Shown piece after piece: positions 1-11,250 of a stretch of 64,000 nt of DNA. The stretch comes from Triatoma infestans (lineage: Eukaryota; Arthropoda; Insecta; Hemiptera; Reduviidae). The DNA lies in contig JAAEAF010006005.1 of NCBI GenBank assembly GCA_011037195.1, positions 1 to 64,000 on the forward strand, given 5' to 3'. Each line of letters starts with the position of its first letter. Position 1 is the first letter of the stretch. The notes beneath the pieces were generated by a model. The model was not told where the DNA came from. It made no database searches and saw nothing but the letters and a program-made list of their open reading frames with translations. The position numbers were made by a program, and so were the translations under genes.

Positions 1-191
1 GTTAAAGTTATGATTTCCTCAAAAGAGTGGGTTTTATTAGTTTCGGATTTGCCCGATGGATATATCACTGAAGACAACTAACTCCTAGGAAGAATTTTGT
101 AATTTTGAAGAAACTTTGTTATTTATAACTCCGTAATTTGCAGTAAGCAAAAGTCGTCTGAGTGTTTCATACCAGATTTTTTTTTTTTTTT
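1..191 (+). repeat. Family A repeat, 3' part
   Basis: This is the right end of a recurrent non-coding repeat (family A). The diagnostic terminus is at 137-190: a GCAGTAAG start, an AAAGTCG..TGAGTGTTTCA..CCAGA core, then a T-tract. The same terminus ends the copies at about 50,350 and 55,655 and appears inverted near 7,765, 12,604, 30,905 and 61,840. The left part is cut by the window edge. It has no coding capacity. Confidence 0.7.
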
Positions 192-1035
192 AAGTAGTAC
201 AGGAAAGTAATACCTACTTTTTCAGGCGAGCTTAATGTCCACGTAACAAGTTAGGTGACGTGGACCTTTTAAAGTAAGATTTGATTTCAAAAACAAAAAA
301 AAGAATTTTTTGTTACAATTTTTATTTTTGTTTTTGCTTAAATAAATATATCTATTTTTTATAATACAATGATAAATATAATAAGTGAAGATAGCCAGAT
401 GAACGGTGAACATAATGATTGTCAATCATGGCTATTGGTCGTGAATAGTAGCGCTTCAATCGCTTAGCGAGTAGAAATTAGTGATGCTTAGTTTAGATTT
501 GCTGTTATTTTATTGGTGAGTTTGAAAGCCTTTGATAGATTCTATATTAGCGGAGTTATCTTAACTAATTTATCTATGCTTTATGGGTTCGCACTTTATA
601 TTTTTCCACAACCAATAGAAAGGAGATAAATTTTTTTGTGTTGAGAGCGGATTGTCATCATACAAGTTGAAGTACTTTATCATGAATTTTTAGGAAGTAT
701 CGTGAAATGGTTAGGCGTAGATCATTTTATTTATAATTTTTCGAATCTTTGAGCTACAGACAGTCTGAGTCATCAGCTTGTTGTTGTATAATTCCGAGAA
801 TGTCATTTCGAGAATATTGGGATAGTACTGCTTCCTCATTATCCGTAGATAGATCACTATTGATTTCCACTTGCCAACACTTGTGTGTCAGATTTCCTCA
901 ACATAGGGTTGATTCTATTACACTATCTTTGAATAAGTAATATATATTCAGTAATCAGTTTCAGGGGACTTTTTTTTGGCGAGCATTTCTTAAGCTCGTT
1001 TTTTATTTTACTTAATTTTTTCTTCTTCTTCCTTT
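192..1035. other. No gene seen; AT-rich spacer
   Basis: I see only AT-rich sequence. Short open frames at 222-425 and 749-940 have no recognisable domain and the amino-acid composition expected of translated AT-rich DNA. Confidence 0.6.
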
Positions 1036-1039
1036 GGCT

Positions 1040-1442
1040 CTACAGCCCTTGCAGGGCCTTGGCCTCCTTTAGCAGACTGTCCCAACCATCTCTGTCAGTG
1101 GCTTTCCTTCTCCACTGTCTGACGCCCATCTTCAACAGATCCGCCTCCACATCAGATCTGCAGCCAACGTAACCTTGGCCGGCCTCTAGGTCTTCTACCT
1201 CCTGGGTGCCCTTCATAGACCTTTCGAGGGGTTCTTTCCACATACATTCTGTGGAGTTGTTCCAACCAGCGCAACCTTCCCACTTTTATGGCAGCCACAA
1301 GCGTCTCTACTCCATACAGCTGATACAATTCAGCGTTTTTACGTGGACGGAACACGCCGCCCTCAACTACTGGGCCATAAATACATCGCAAAACTTTCCT
1401 CTCCCAGCAGTTCAATCTCTGCTCGTCTGCTGCTATCAACAC
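1040..1442 (-). pseudogene. Non-LTR retrotransposon RT tail (RTE-like), frameshifted
   Basis: Read on the minus strand, this is the C-terminal tail that follows the reverse transcriptase domain in RTE-like (and related) non-LTR elements. It has an ADEQRL..WERKVLR start, a VFRPRKNAELYQLY block, IKVGRLRWLEQLHRM, then the basic GGRRPRGRPRLRWL block. It continues in another frame as a VRQWRRKATDRDGW..EAKALQGL ending. The switch between overlapping frames (1152-1243) shows at least one frameshift, and there is no RT core upstream, so this is a 5'-truncated dead fragment. Its ending resembles that of the larger RTE-like copy at 52.1-53.5 kb (NWRAAAANRDSW..TEEARAH), but the two are clearly diverged. 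The family assignment comes from motif memory, and the exact clade is uncertain. Confidence 0.8.
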
Positions 1443-1486
1443 CCATGCCTCCGAGACTTAATTTTTTACTTTATTTTACTTCAGCG

Positions 1487-1625
1487 GTTCCCTAGTAAGA
1501 GGAAGTATTGCAGTCAAATTTTCACCGGAAATGTTTTTCACCGAAGAAGTTGTTTTAAGAAAATAGTTTGTGTGTGTGTTTGAGTGTAAACGACGTAGCT
1601 CAAAAATGGAAAAAAAATCTCATAA
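1487..1625 (+). repeat. Family A repeat, 5' part
   Basis: It starts with AGTAAGAGGAAGTATTG, followed by AAATTTTCACCGGAAAT, a GT-rich stretch (1567-1580) and GTAGCTCAAAAATGGAAAAA. The 5' ends of the copies at 51,573 and 54,708 have the same order of blocks. The similarity fades after about 1625. Confidence 0.65.
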
Positions 1626-2811
1626 AGTAAACTTAATTTAGGAAGATGCATTTGGTATAAGGTTTTTTGGGGTCTAAAGAGTTAAAAAAGTATTACTTTT
1701 GTTGATGCTGAACACCTTGATCAACATCTTGATGGCGCATAAACGTCAATATGCACAAAAGATAAATGTTAGTTCATTTTGAGCTTCGTCAAACAGTAAA
1801 GCAAGTTAATGTTTTATCAAGAACAAGTATGTTCAAGAAGACGAAAATATTTCAGACGGGGATATCAATATAAATTAAAGAATTCAATTAAGATTGTTTA
1901 AACTGTTTGCTATAAGATGCGTCTCAGAAGCCATTTCGACCCTAAAATAAAACAATGATAGCTTAGAAATGGTTCATTTTCCAGATTGCTATGCTCAAGT
2001 GTAGATATTCGCTCATTTGCAATATTATTAATTATCTTAGCTTCCTGAGGTTCACAAAAAATTATAAAAGATATGAAGAGATCTATCTTTCTTCCGCCGG
2101 ACGAAACATGTCAATCGTTCAGCTTCAAAAACGCATCGAACTCCAAAAAACCAATAAATCAATCTATGTGCTAATCTGTAATGATTGACACAAAGGATTA
2201 ATTCAACTTTCAGTATTATCTATCTAAATACACTTAATTCTGTATACTACAACATTAATTTCTTTCAAACAAAAAAAAATCAAGCTGCAAGTTTTAATTT
2301 TTAATGCTTTCATCATAAGATCCTGTTTGCCACAATTGCAACGCTGATAAACATTATTCAATCATCAATATTACTTACTCAACTTTGCCGAAATAAACTG
2401 TAGCTTTACCCAAATTAATAAAGAAATCATTGTATTTCTTTATACAAATTAGTCAACAATAATATAGTATTGCACAATTACTTTACACCTAAATAATTAT
2501 AATTACTTAAGATTTTCTATATTTTCCCAAAAAAGCTAATGTTGTTTAGCGAAATACTTATTTATTAATGACCGCCAAAATTAATTTTATTATAAATCAC
2601 ATTTAAAATTCTATATTGTTGAATAATTAATATTTTTACGGCTGCAACTATTTAGCCTAGTTCCAAAACTAATTACTAGAATTTGCTAAATAATCAAGGC
2701 TGAATTATATATTTGATTAAATGAAAAAAAAAAAAAAATCGATTATCAACCAGCAAAAATAAATCAAATAATTAAACAACTTATTATTAAACTGTAATGT
2801 GAAAACTTTAT

Positions 2812-2851
<40 letters not shown>

Positions 2852-3500
2852 TTTTTTTTTTACAGACAAACTAGAAACAAATTTAGACATGATTTTTATT
2901 TTATGAATTATTGTAATAGAAAAAATTACATGAAATGTATTAATTGAATTTAGAAATTTGTAAAGGGGAAACAAAAAGTTTTTTCTGGGAGAGGTGGGAA
3001 CCAAGAGTACTATCACCTGCAAACATATAGCAGCGACGACTAAGGAAATAACCGGAAAACTTGTAAAGAATTTTCTGATAGAAAAAAAAATCTATTTAGA
3101 GAGAATGAATGGACAGAGCACATAACATTTAGACATGACCATGTAATTTCGTCTTCACCCCCCCCCCCCTAAATGAATTATTTATCAGCATTCTTTGGGG
3201 GGGCTCTTCAACTGTCAATCAAGTCAATAATTTTGCGTATTCCTAGAATAAAATACATGATTCAAGTTTTAAATTACTTTTTTTAAATTTAAAAAATGAA
3301 AAACTTATAGGTTTTTCCATCGTTTTTCTTCTTTTTTTTTTGATTCGCTAATTTGAACTTTAAAATTTCATGTGAAAACATCACTTAGACCTTTCTCTAA
3401 TCATAATTTTCCAAATTCAAAAGGAATAAATTTATCAAATCGAATATTAAATTTGATTTTAAAGTCATAGGTTAATTATTAACAATATTAAATCTCAGAA
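1626..3500. other. No gene seen; AT-rich with homopolymer tracts
   Basis: There is a T-tract of more than 30 bases near 2813-2850, a C-tract around 3161-3171 and a G7 run near 3197. I see no credible gene. The lysine run in the 2717-3022 open frame is just the translated T-tract. Confidence 0.6.
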
Positions 3501-3504
3501 TACT

Positions 3505-3715
3505 CCCACGCGGAAGACCCGGGTTCGAGTCCAGCTGTGCTACCCTTAGATTTCTACTTCCTAGGAGCCTCTACAACTCATGGACCGGTGATGGACAGTG
3601 TTCTCTAGCTAGAGAACACAGCTCGGAGGCCGGCAGTGCATTGAGAAGGCTCCGGGCGCCAATGACCATAGATTTGAGGCGCCTTAAATTTAAACAAAAA
3701 AGAATTCCAGAATGA
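3505..3715 (+). repeat. tRNA-derived SINE, 5'-truncated copy
   Basis: It carries a Pol III B-box-like GGGTTCGAGTCC (3521-3532), then the SINE body: TTCCTAGGAGCCTCTACA, a GGTGATGGACAGTG block, GCTCGGAGGCCGGCAGTGCA and a GGCGCC..GCGCCTTAAATTTAAAC tail followed by A-rich sequence. The body matches the copies at 8.4, 46.6 and 58.9 kb. The A-box half is missing or degraded. Confidence 0.8.
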
Positions 3716-3794
3716 ATTTGTAAAACAAAATTTGAAAAAAGCAATTTTTATTTTTATTTTTTTAACACATCTTCTAGGATCAGTGGTCATTGGC

Positions 3795-3910
3795 GATTGG
3801 AAATTTCTCAGTGAAGTACCTAGTCTCTAGGTACAGTGTATTTTCGTTCCTGCCAACTGCCCATCACTGGACAGTGAGCTGTAGAGAAGGCGGTACTCGT
3901 TCTCTGCTGG
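3795..3910 (-). repeat. SINE body fragment
   Basis: GCCCATCACTGGACAGTGAGCTGTAGAG at 3859-3886 is the reverse complement of the conserved SINE body (CTCTACAGCTCACTGTCC..GATGGGC). The flanks are degenerate. It lies inverted relative to the copy at 3,505. Confidence 0.55.
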
Positions 3911-4149
3911 AATGGGGTGGTAAGCCAAGACGCGCGTCAGGAAACAGAGAAGTAGTCGTACGGTCTGCTTAGGCTGTTCCAAGCCTCTTCAAGTAGGGGA
4001 CTTGTTCTTTCTATAGTCTGGTACCAAGGGATCGTGAGCCAGCCCGGCGAAGTTCTGTCTCCTGCTCACGTGTTGAAGAAATAGTTCAGCGGCGGTCGAG
4101 GATTTGCGATAATCATAGTAGAGGTTGGTGTGGATTAATTCCGCAGAGC

Positions 4150-4355
4150 TTGAAAGCATCAGAGATATTTTCCGTGATAGTCTGCTTCTTTGTGTGGCCA
4201 TCGTCACTGAGCGTATTAACTAAATTTGCTCTGTACAAGTCTATGTTATCACACTGTTTGACAAAAGGCATCCTGGTGATGGATGAACGCCCGAAACCGA
4301 TCGATGACCACAAAAAGTAGCAGGCTATCACGGAAAATATCTCTGATAGTAGAGA
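4150..4355. repeat. Inverted repeat (family C)
   Basis: The arms are near 4158-4203 (ATCAGAGATATTTTCCGTGA onward) and 4299-4350 (its reverse complement, ending GGAAAATATCTCTGAT). They flank about 95 bp with GCATCCTGGTGATGGATGAACG and CGAAACCGATCGATGACCAC. A related copy lies at 55.68-55.87 kb. It looks like a short foldback/MITE-type element. Confidence 0.6.
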
Positions 4356-4374
4356 TCCCTATATTTTTTTTTTT

Positions 4375-4676
4375 GGAGGAGCCGTACTGGAGGTGTGCCT
4401 ACGGGACTAGGTTTTTTTATTGTCTTTAGGGAGGGCCCAAGCCCTAAGCTATCCAAAGCCCTTCTGGGCCCATCTAGCTACCCCAAAGTTCGGAGTCTTC
4501 TCAGTGCACTGCCGGCCTCCGGACAGTATTCTCTCGTTTCAGACAACACTGACCATCACCGGACAGTAAGCTGTAAGAGGCCTCTAGGAAGAAAAAATCC
4601 AAGGACAGCAGCTGAACCCGAAACCGGGACCGCCGCATTGGTAGTCCAGCGCGCTACCACTGAGCTAATTCTTCCC
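4375..4676 (-). repeat. tRNA-derived SINE, nearly full length
   Basis: On the minus strand it starts with a tRNA-like head, GAATTAGCTCAGTGGTAGCG (A-box), followed by GGACTACCAATGCGG and a B-box-like segment. The conserved body follows (CTAGAGGCCTCTTACAG, ACTGTCCGGTGATGG, GGAGGCCGGCAGTGCACTGA). Its tail differs from that of the 3.5-kb copy. Confidence 0.8.
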
Positions 4677-4714
4677 TTACAGGACTAGTTCCTTCAGTAC
4701 CTACAGGTTCTTAC

Positions 4715-4835
4715 ACCTCAACCACATGTAGAGAAAGCTCTTAGGGCAAGAAAATGTAAATACACTGCATGGATTCGATAACGGCCCTACGAATTAAATC
4801 CAGCGCGCTACCACTTAGCGCAATTCTCGCCCCTC
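4715..4835 (-). repeat. SINE head fragment, degenerate
   Basis: The minus-strand GGCGAGAATTGCGCTAAGTG..TAGCGCGCTGG resembles the tRNA-like head of the adjacent SINE, with several substitutions. It lies right next to the 4.4-kb copy in the same orientation. Confidence 0.45.
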
Positions 4836-7145
4836 ATCTTACTTAACTAATTTGGGCTGCACTTTCTAAAAAGATCATATTCGGTCATGGTCTACTTTAC
4901 AAATCATAAATATTCGATGGAAATTTTTTATTTGCGAAAATCTAACATGAATCACCAAATTTTGAGGAGTAGGCAAAACAAAGAATATGCAGGCATGCCA
5001 CATGCCTTGAAAGAAATTTAACTGAGCTAGGGACAAACCATATAGTAAAAAATATTTAAATACACTTTAATTTAGCCAAGATAAGACAAAAATTTATTTA
5101 TAAACCAAATTAATACTTTTATAGAATGTACTTAAAATAACGATGACAATTTAAGAAAGAAGTATTTATTGAAGTAATTTAGGGGAACAGTATTGTAAGT
5201 AGGAAAATGAATAAATTATAAGTAACGTGTGATAATCCAAATGTTGTTTCCCCGACATTGTGTGGTTTCTGAGAAATGAACGGTAATAAGTATTATGAAG
5301 TAGGATTCCAGCGAACTATATATACCTAACGCAAAGTTAACAATGAAATATTAGACAGAACTTATATCAGAAACTAAATAACTTAAATAAAAAATATTTA
5401 CAATTTTTAGTTTTCTAAGGTACAGCTATTAGTATGAAACTATTCTTTGCCTACGAAAAAATCATAATAAAAGCTGTATATTTAATTTAAAAATATACAT
5501 TCTTACAAGATACCCAAAACCACAACAGTTTTGCATCATATTCATTTTATTTATCTATCCTCCAGACATGAAAATGTATCCTTTTTTTCAAAAATATCAT
5601 AATAGTATATTTGTTACACAAGGGACGGAAAACTACAAAGAAAAGCAAAGTGACTAAGGAAAATTAATAGTGTAATCAAAATTCCGATTATAAATAAAAG
5701 CTTTCAAATTTTTAGTAAAAGTTAAGTGTGTGAAAAGCTAGAATTTTTTTTTTTTTACAACTAATTAGCATTAATATTCAGACACCCCATGAATTTTAAG
5801 CATTTCTTATTTCAGTCTCAAAAATACGAAAATAGTAGAAAATAATTTTGCAAATCTGGACTTTGATAAACCGATAACAATAGAGATAACAAGTATTTTT
5901 GTCCGCCGGCTCCCTAATTTCACATTTCAAATTCAAAATACTGTATGTATGTAAATAAGTTTACATTTTACAGAAGACTGGCCCTCTTTGACATAACCGT
6001 ACAGTAGGTTTCTAATATGATCAAAATAAAATATGTAATATATATGTAAGGAAGACAAACATTAAGTGAGAATAGTCGTCTTAACGCATTTTTTTTTTTT
6101 TTTTTAAATAATTATCATTCATTTGGCCTAATATTAAGAATTTCTAATATATTAATCACTGATACATGTGACTGACATCTTAGAAATACACGGGGTAAAG
6201 TCTCAATTTGATTAGAGCTACGAATTGTACAAGTTGCTCGCTTCGGCGGTACACAATATTAATTTTACATTATGATATGTAGTGTAACACATTTCTAGGT
6301 ATATCAAAGCAGATTCACGGATTAATTAATTTAAAATTAATTTGATGACTGTCTTCAACATAATCTATTTACCTCTTCGCCAATAGGTATGGGGCTGAAT
6401 CGTGGACTCTGCCGGATAAGTATGCAAGGCGAGACACAGTTGCCGATATGAAATTCCTGGGTAGCGTTGAAGGGAAAACTAAATGCGATAAAGTTAGAAA
6501 TGAATTTACACAAAATAAGCAACGTAGAGAAAAGAAGAAGGTTTTTTTGGTGCTGATGGAAGTCAAAATCAGAAGGCCGTAGACTACGAATACGTTATTT
6601 AGACTAATTCAACCGAGTGACACAAATGAAGGGCCAATCGAGATCATCACTAAGAAGAATGGTAAAAAACAAAAGAAAAAATTACATACGCTGTTAGATA
6701 ATAAGAAAATTAATTTTTTTTAAATCTTGTGAACTTATTTTTTTTTTTTTAAACAAATTTTTCTGCCCGTTCAAAATAAGGGGAATTTTGAAAAAAAGAT
6801 TAACAATATCCATAAATTTGAATTGAACTTGAATTATTTAAAAAAAAATAGTTTTCGACTGTGCTGCCCATTTTAACTTTTTATTAAAACGTTTCTGTAC
6901 TGAAATTTAAAAAAACAATGAACTTGTAATAATTTACAGATATGATGAATTAGGAAAATATAAATCTAGTGTGAAACTTAGTAAAAATTCTCTTATATCA
7001 TTCAAAGTAAAATAATTACGGCTACTGGAAACATTATGATGAGCTTAAATTGGACCAAACAGACTACAGAGATATATAAGAGAAAAAATAATTCCAAAAC
7101 CATATAAATAAGTTAGAAAAAAAAAAAACTTTTTTTTTTTGTTTA
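4836..7145. other. No gene seen; AT-rich spacer
   Basis: The sequence is AT-rich throughout, with several poly-A/T tracts (for example near 6090-6105 and 6740). The 65-codon open frame at 6369-6566 (minus) has no recognised features. Confidence 0.55.
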
Positions 7146-7149
7146 ATTT

Positions 7150-7372
7150 AACGCGCGTCAAAATCTGAGAAATTGGCGCCCGAAGTATTCACCATGCACT
7201 GCGGCCTCTAGGTAGTGTTCTGTAGTTACAGTCCACACAGCCCATTATCGGACAGTGATATGTAGAGTCTCAGTGGGGCGAGAAAATCTAAGAATAGCAA
7301 TGGTCGGCTTGAACCCGGGACCTCCGTATAGGACAAGTCCAGTGCGCTTATCACAGTGTTAATCCTGTCACT
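7150..7372 (-). repeat. tRNA-derived SINE copy
   Basis: On the minus strand: a degraded A-box region, then GGAGGTCCCGGGTTCAAGCC (B-box), the conserved body around 7190-7290 (ACTGTCCGATAATGGGCTGTG) and the tail GGGCGCCAATTTCTCAGATT..GACGCGCGTTAAATT followed by an A-tract. The tail matches the subfamily seen at 3.5 and 14.7 kb. Confidence 0.8.
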
Positions 7373-8410
7373 TTCAGGCCAGTAACTAGGAAAAGTACTA
7401 TATTTCGAGAAGTTAGGAATTACAAGAAAGAATACAAGAAATACAAAAAAAAGGATGAGATGAAATCATGGTTTCTCTAAACTTTTTACTTGTACCTTCA
7501 ACATAAATACAGTCGTGAATAATCATTGTGAAACACGTGCAGAAATAGAAGACCTACCATATATTATATTGTTATATTTTGCAAAGCTCATCAAATACCA
7601 AAGAATTAAATTGATCAGATAGCCAAACAACTAAATAGTCCATCCGCATATTAAAACAAGTTCACATACAGATTACATTTGGAGGTAATACAATTATTTT
7701 TTTGAATGAGCCACGTTTAAAGATACAATCAGTAAAGCTAATGGCTGAAAGTTAATACAAAAAAATCTGCTGTGAAACACTCACACGGCTTTCTCCTATT
7801 GCGGTTAATGCAATAATTTTAAAATTTACATAAACTTAGGATATATTTTTGTTTTAACTTTGCGGTTATTTTTATTATATGATATTTTTTTTTTTTAGTT
7901 CTAACATAAATACAGACGGGTGTTGTCGGGGTACACAAAAATTAGCCAAAGCAGGGAACGGATGCAATGATTTACACTGAAATCCAGCAGAGAACACAAA
8001 TAACATCGAACAAACCTATATAATACTTGGAAGTTAACGAGATAGTGGGATTTTCTAGGGAAAATTGTTTCAATTCAACAATTGTTTAAAATTGTTTCAA
8101 ACTGTACAAATAGCATAGTATATAGCCATATGTTAGCCGTTTTCGAGAAAATTTGAGACAGACAACCTATCGATTGAGTCGCTCTACTGGTTAACGGATT
8201 TTCATTGCCCGCAAGGGGTATCTGTTGCATGCAGTTACTTAGGGAGTAGCGACCCCACGGGTTACCAGTACTCAGTACTCCATGCACTTCGTCAGAACAG
8301 TACACAATACACTTAAAACTACATACACTCTACCCTTTACAGACAAGGACAAGCACAGTGCACATAAACTAGGGTCTCCGTTCCTAGTTAACTGGCGTAA
8401 GCCAAGGAAG
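7373..8410. other. No gene seen; contains a family A end at 7765-7803
   Basis: The only recognisable item is a family A terminus in minus orientation at about 7765-7803 (AAAAAAATCTGCTGTGAAACACTCACACGGCTTTCTC). The open frame at 8075-8305 (minus) has no recognised domain. Confidence 0.55.
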
Positions 8411-8414
8411 TAGG

Positions 8415-8625
8415 AAGGGATTAGCTCAGTGATGGCGCGTTGGACTAGCAACGCGGAGGTCCCGGGTTCGAATCCATCAAGCTGACCTTAGATTTTTCTC
8501 TTCCTAGGAGCCTTTACAGCTCACTGTCCGGTGATGGGCAGTGTTTATAGCTAGAAAACACTGCTCAGAGGCCGGCAGTGCACTGAAAGGACTCCGGGGG
8601 CACGATAGATCTTTCAAGAAAAAAA
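8415..8625 (+). repeat. tRNA-derived SINE, best-preserved copy
   Basis: The head reads GGGATTAGCTCAGTGATGGC (A-box) and GGGTTCGAATCC (B-box, 8463-8474). Next come CTTCCTAGGAGCCTTTACAG, CTCACTGTCCGGTGATGGGC, a GAGGCCGGCAGTGCACTGAA block and the tail GGCACGATAGATCTTTCAAG followed by an A-rich run. The tRNA-like cloverleaf is imperfect: the D-stem and T-stem have mismatches and the anticodon loop looks like six bases. It is therefore a SINE head, not a functional tRNA gene. Confidence 0.88.
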
Positions 8626-8993
8626 AGAGAAGATTTTCATCAAATTTCGAATTCTAGTTAATACATTTATTATACTTTCACATTATGTAGGTGATAGTAC
8701 CATACATTGTATTGAAGTAGTATTTGGAAGGAAACCGTAATGTTGCTGCTCACCCAGAACCCATCAAACAACATATTTCTTTCATCACTTTAAAAATAAA
8801 TAGGCCTTAGAATCTATATTAACATTTGAGAAGAAAAGAAAATTCATTATATTTTCTTAAAATTAAGTTTTAAAATAAAATATTTTAAAAACATTTTAAA
8901 CAGAATTAATATTGTTTCCAATAGTGTTCTTTAAAAAAAAATGGTGAACAAATATTATATCAAATTGTAGAAATTGTTGGCCGTTAGAAATGA

Positions 8994-9360
8994 TCAGATG
9001 TATTTCTTAGTTGGCTGATCGGCCAGGGGGTATCATAAGAAAAACACTAAAAAAAAAAATAAAATTTTTAAGTGTTTTTTATTAATGGCCCGACGTTTCG
9101 ACAAACATTGTTGTCTTCTTCAGGGGCTAACTTAGAATCGGAAAAATTTGTATGCTCTATTAATTACCACAGTCATAATTGAACATGTAGTAATTAATAG
9201 AGCATACAAATTTTCCGATTCTAAGATAGCCCCTGAAGAAGACAAACAATGTTTGTCAAAACGTCGGGCCATTAATAAAAAACACTTAAAAATTTTATTT
9301 TTTTTAGTGTTTTTCTTATGATACCCCCTGGCCGATCAGCCAACTAAGAAATACATCTGA
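8994..9360. repeat. Long near-perfect palindrome (foldback element)
   Basis: The left arm 8994-9167 and right arm 9190-9360 are near-perfect reverse complements around a 22-bp loop. Each arm contains a small hairpin block with CCCCTGAAGAAGAC and GTCGAAACGTCGGGCC (intact in the left arm read on minus; GTCAAAACGTCGGG in the right arm). There is no ORF. Long symmetrical palindromes of this kind are typical of non-autonomous foldback elements or of two copies inserted head to head. Confidence 0.9.
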
Positions 9361-10435
9361 ACAAATATTAGTTTAAGAAAAATTCTTAGCCGTTTATATT
9401 TCGAAAAATCGTGAGAAAGTAAAAAAGAAAAGTACAATTTACTATTTCTTACAGAAAGTTTCTTGGTTGAGTATTCTCAACGGAGAGACGGATATTTCAA
9501 TGGATTAAGGAACATGTATTTTCTGAGATTATTTAATTCTATGAGTTAAGTGAACAATATAGAAATCTCTGGTTGATTGCGCACACTGTAGAGTTGATCT
9601 AGGCCGTGATTATCACGAAATTTTTTTTAACAATATCGTTAATATTTATATTACAAAGAATAGAATCCTATCTACAGAAGACAATGTACAAGAGGAGAGG
9701 ACAACTAAAACTTTTTAAATAAGAAACATAATAGGAAATAGAATGAAAAAAAGAGAAAGATATAGGACTATTGGCAATATGTTTTTATTAGGCTGTAAGG
9801 AGTGAGGGGGCGCGTGGGGGGTGAGTGGTTACCATTAACATTTAGTTTTCAAACAATAATTTATCTGACAGTTTTGTAGTATATACGTTACTGTATAGTA
9901 TAGAAGGCGTACATATATGGCCATAGAGGACTGCTGGCAGCTATAGCAACATTGTTCAAGTACTTACTTGCTTATCATTCCTTTTATAACAAGGGGAGCA
10001 TCGTAAAAATGTTATATTAGCCGGAGAGTCTGAGAGGCGGACACCAATTGCTGGCAGGCTAGGGACCGACGGGGACATAGGCTGCCCTCTCTCTTTCTCC
10101 CGCTGGGAGGGGACAACATATTATTGAAGTATAGAGACGATCTCCCGACAATGGGCACATCATTATTTTATAGACGTTCACCCTCCCTTCTACCACTTAT
10201 ATTTTTACCCCGCCACACTCTCGCACACCATACACATACGCACACACAAATATCATTTATGCTATAAACAATTTCTTTTTATTATTATTATTATATTATT
10301 ATTTAGAAATAAAATTTACTTCAGTAGGATTATTAATGTTTATAAATGAAATAAAAAGTATGTTTCTTTTTCTTTTGCTGGAACACTTTTTTTAACAAAT
10401 CTTTTCTTATATTTCATTATTATTAATAATGGGTA
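9361..10435. other. No gene seen; less AT-rich block at 9790-10210
   Basis: The stretch 9790-10210 is noticeably richer in G and C than its surroundings (GGGGGCGCGTGGGGGGTGAG; a CTCTCTCTTTCTCCCGC run; a CA-rich end near 10,215-10,250). I cannot assign a function. Confidence 0.45.
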
Positions 10436-10439
10436 CTCG

Positions 10440-11250
10440 AAGATGCGGGACCTTAGCCTACATGGCTTTTATCCCCCCCACAAAAGTCACTCCAAGAAGC
10501 CTCCCCCAGCAATCTACCGGTCTGACTACAAATATCTTAAAGAATCTTTAATCTCGAACTTCTCCAAGCAATCTCTTGAGCGCGTTGCCTTCCAAAATTT
10601 GCTGAACCTTGTGTTAATGAAATAGAGTCTATGACCTACTACGTAGTGTGGTACACCCGGCTAAACAGTGTCCAGGCAATGTAATCAACTCTCAAAAGTA
10701 TCCTACTCAGGGAGAGAAAGTTCTTAAAGCCCCTTATCTACCAGTTCTATTCTTCCGTTGTTTAACTTCCCTGTTGCAAAATTGCTTAGTGACGGCTACT
10801 ACTGGTTCAGAATCACAAAACGGTAATGAGGAAGGAACTTTCTTTAGCCAACTCATCTGCCCTCTCATTGCCCTCTAAGCACAGGTCCGATTACCCAAAA
10901 GAGTTCCATTCTGCTCCTCTGACCGAGGCCATTCTCCTACATTCACCCACTAACACGGCCCAAACACGGCTTATTCAGAGTCTTTAGTGAAATATCAAGA
11001 GAATATCCTCATCTCTTTAACATCTACCTGCCCAGAAAATAGTGGCCATACCGCCCGCTAAAGCCACAGATCTTCGCCTGTTCAGCTCCTGAACCCAACC
11101 AGCTTCTGCTCCATCCAGTTTCCTATTGCCTAGACTATTAGAGTGTCAGCAAAATTAAGTAATTACTTTCCTCCATTACCTTTTGAGGATGTCCACCCGC
11201 AAAGGGTGACCCTATAACCACTCTCTCAAATCCTCACTTCTTAGCATCTC
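10440..11250 (-). pseudogene. Degenerate retroelement RNase H / C-terminal region
   Basis: Minus-strand translation, pieced over several frames, matches the RNase H part of the better-preserved element at 57.8-58.4 kb. Recognisable blocks are a GAEAGWVQELNRRRS-like piece near 11,090, a SGECRRMASV block near 10,940 (SKLVGECRRR in the 57.8-kb copy), a GNERADELAKESS block near 10,870 and CDSEPVVAVTK near 10,810. A GHCLAG block follows near 10,670. Multiple frameshifts and stops make it non-functional. The reverse transcriptase part is absent. Confidence 0.65.

Noticed and set aside
2717..3022. 101-codon open frame with a long lysine run
   Set aside because: Composition is explained by a T-tract on the plus strand; no domain.
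8415..8488. Possible functional tRNA gene
   Set aside because: A- and B-boxes are good but the D- and T-stems mismatch, the anticodon loop is short, and the sequence runs into a SINE body shared by many copies.
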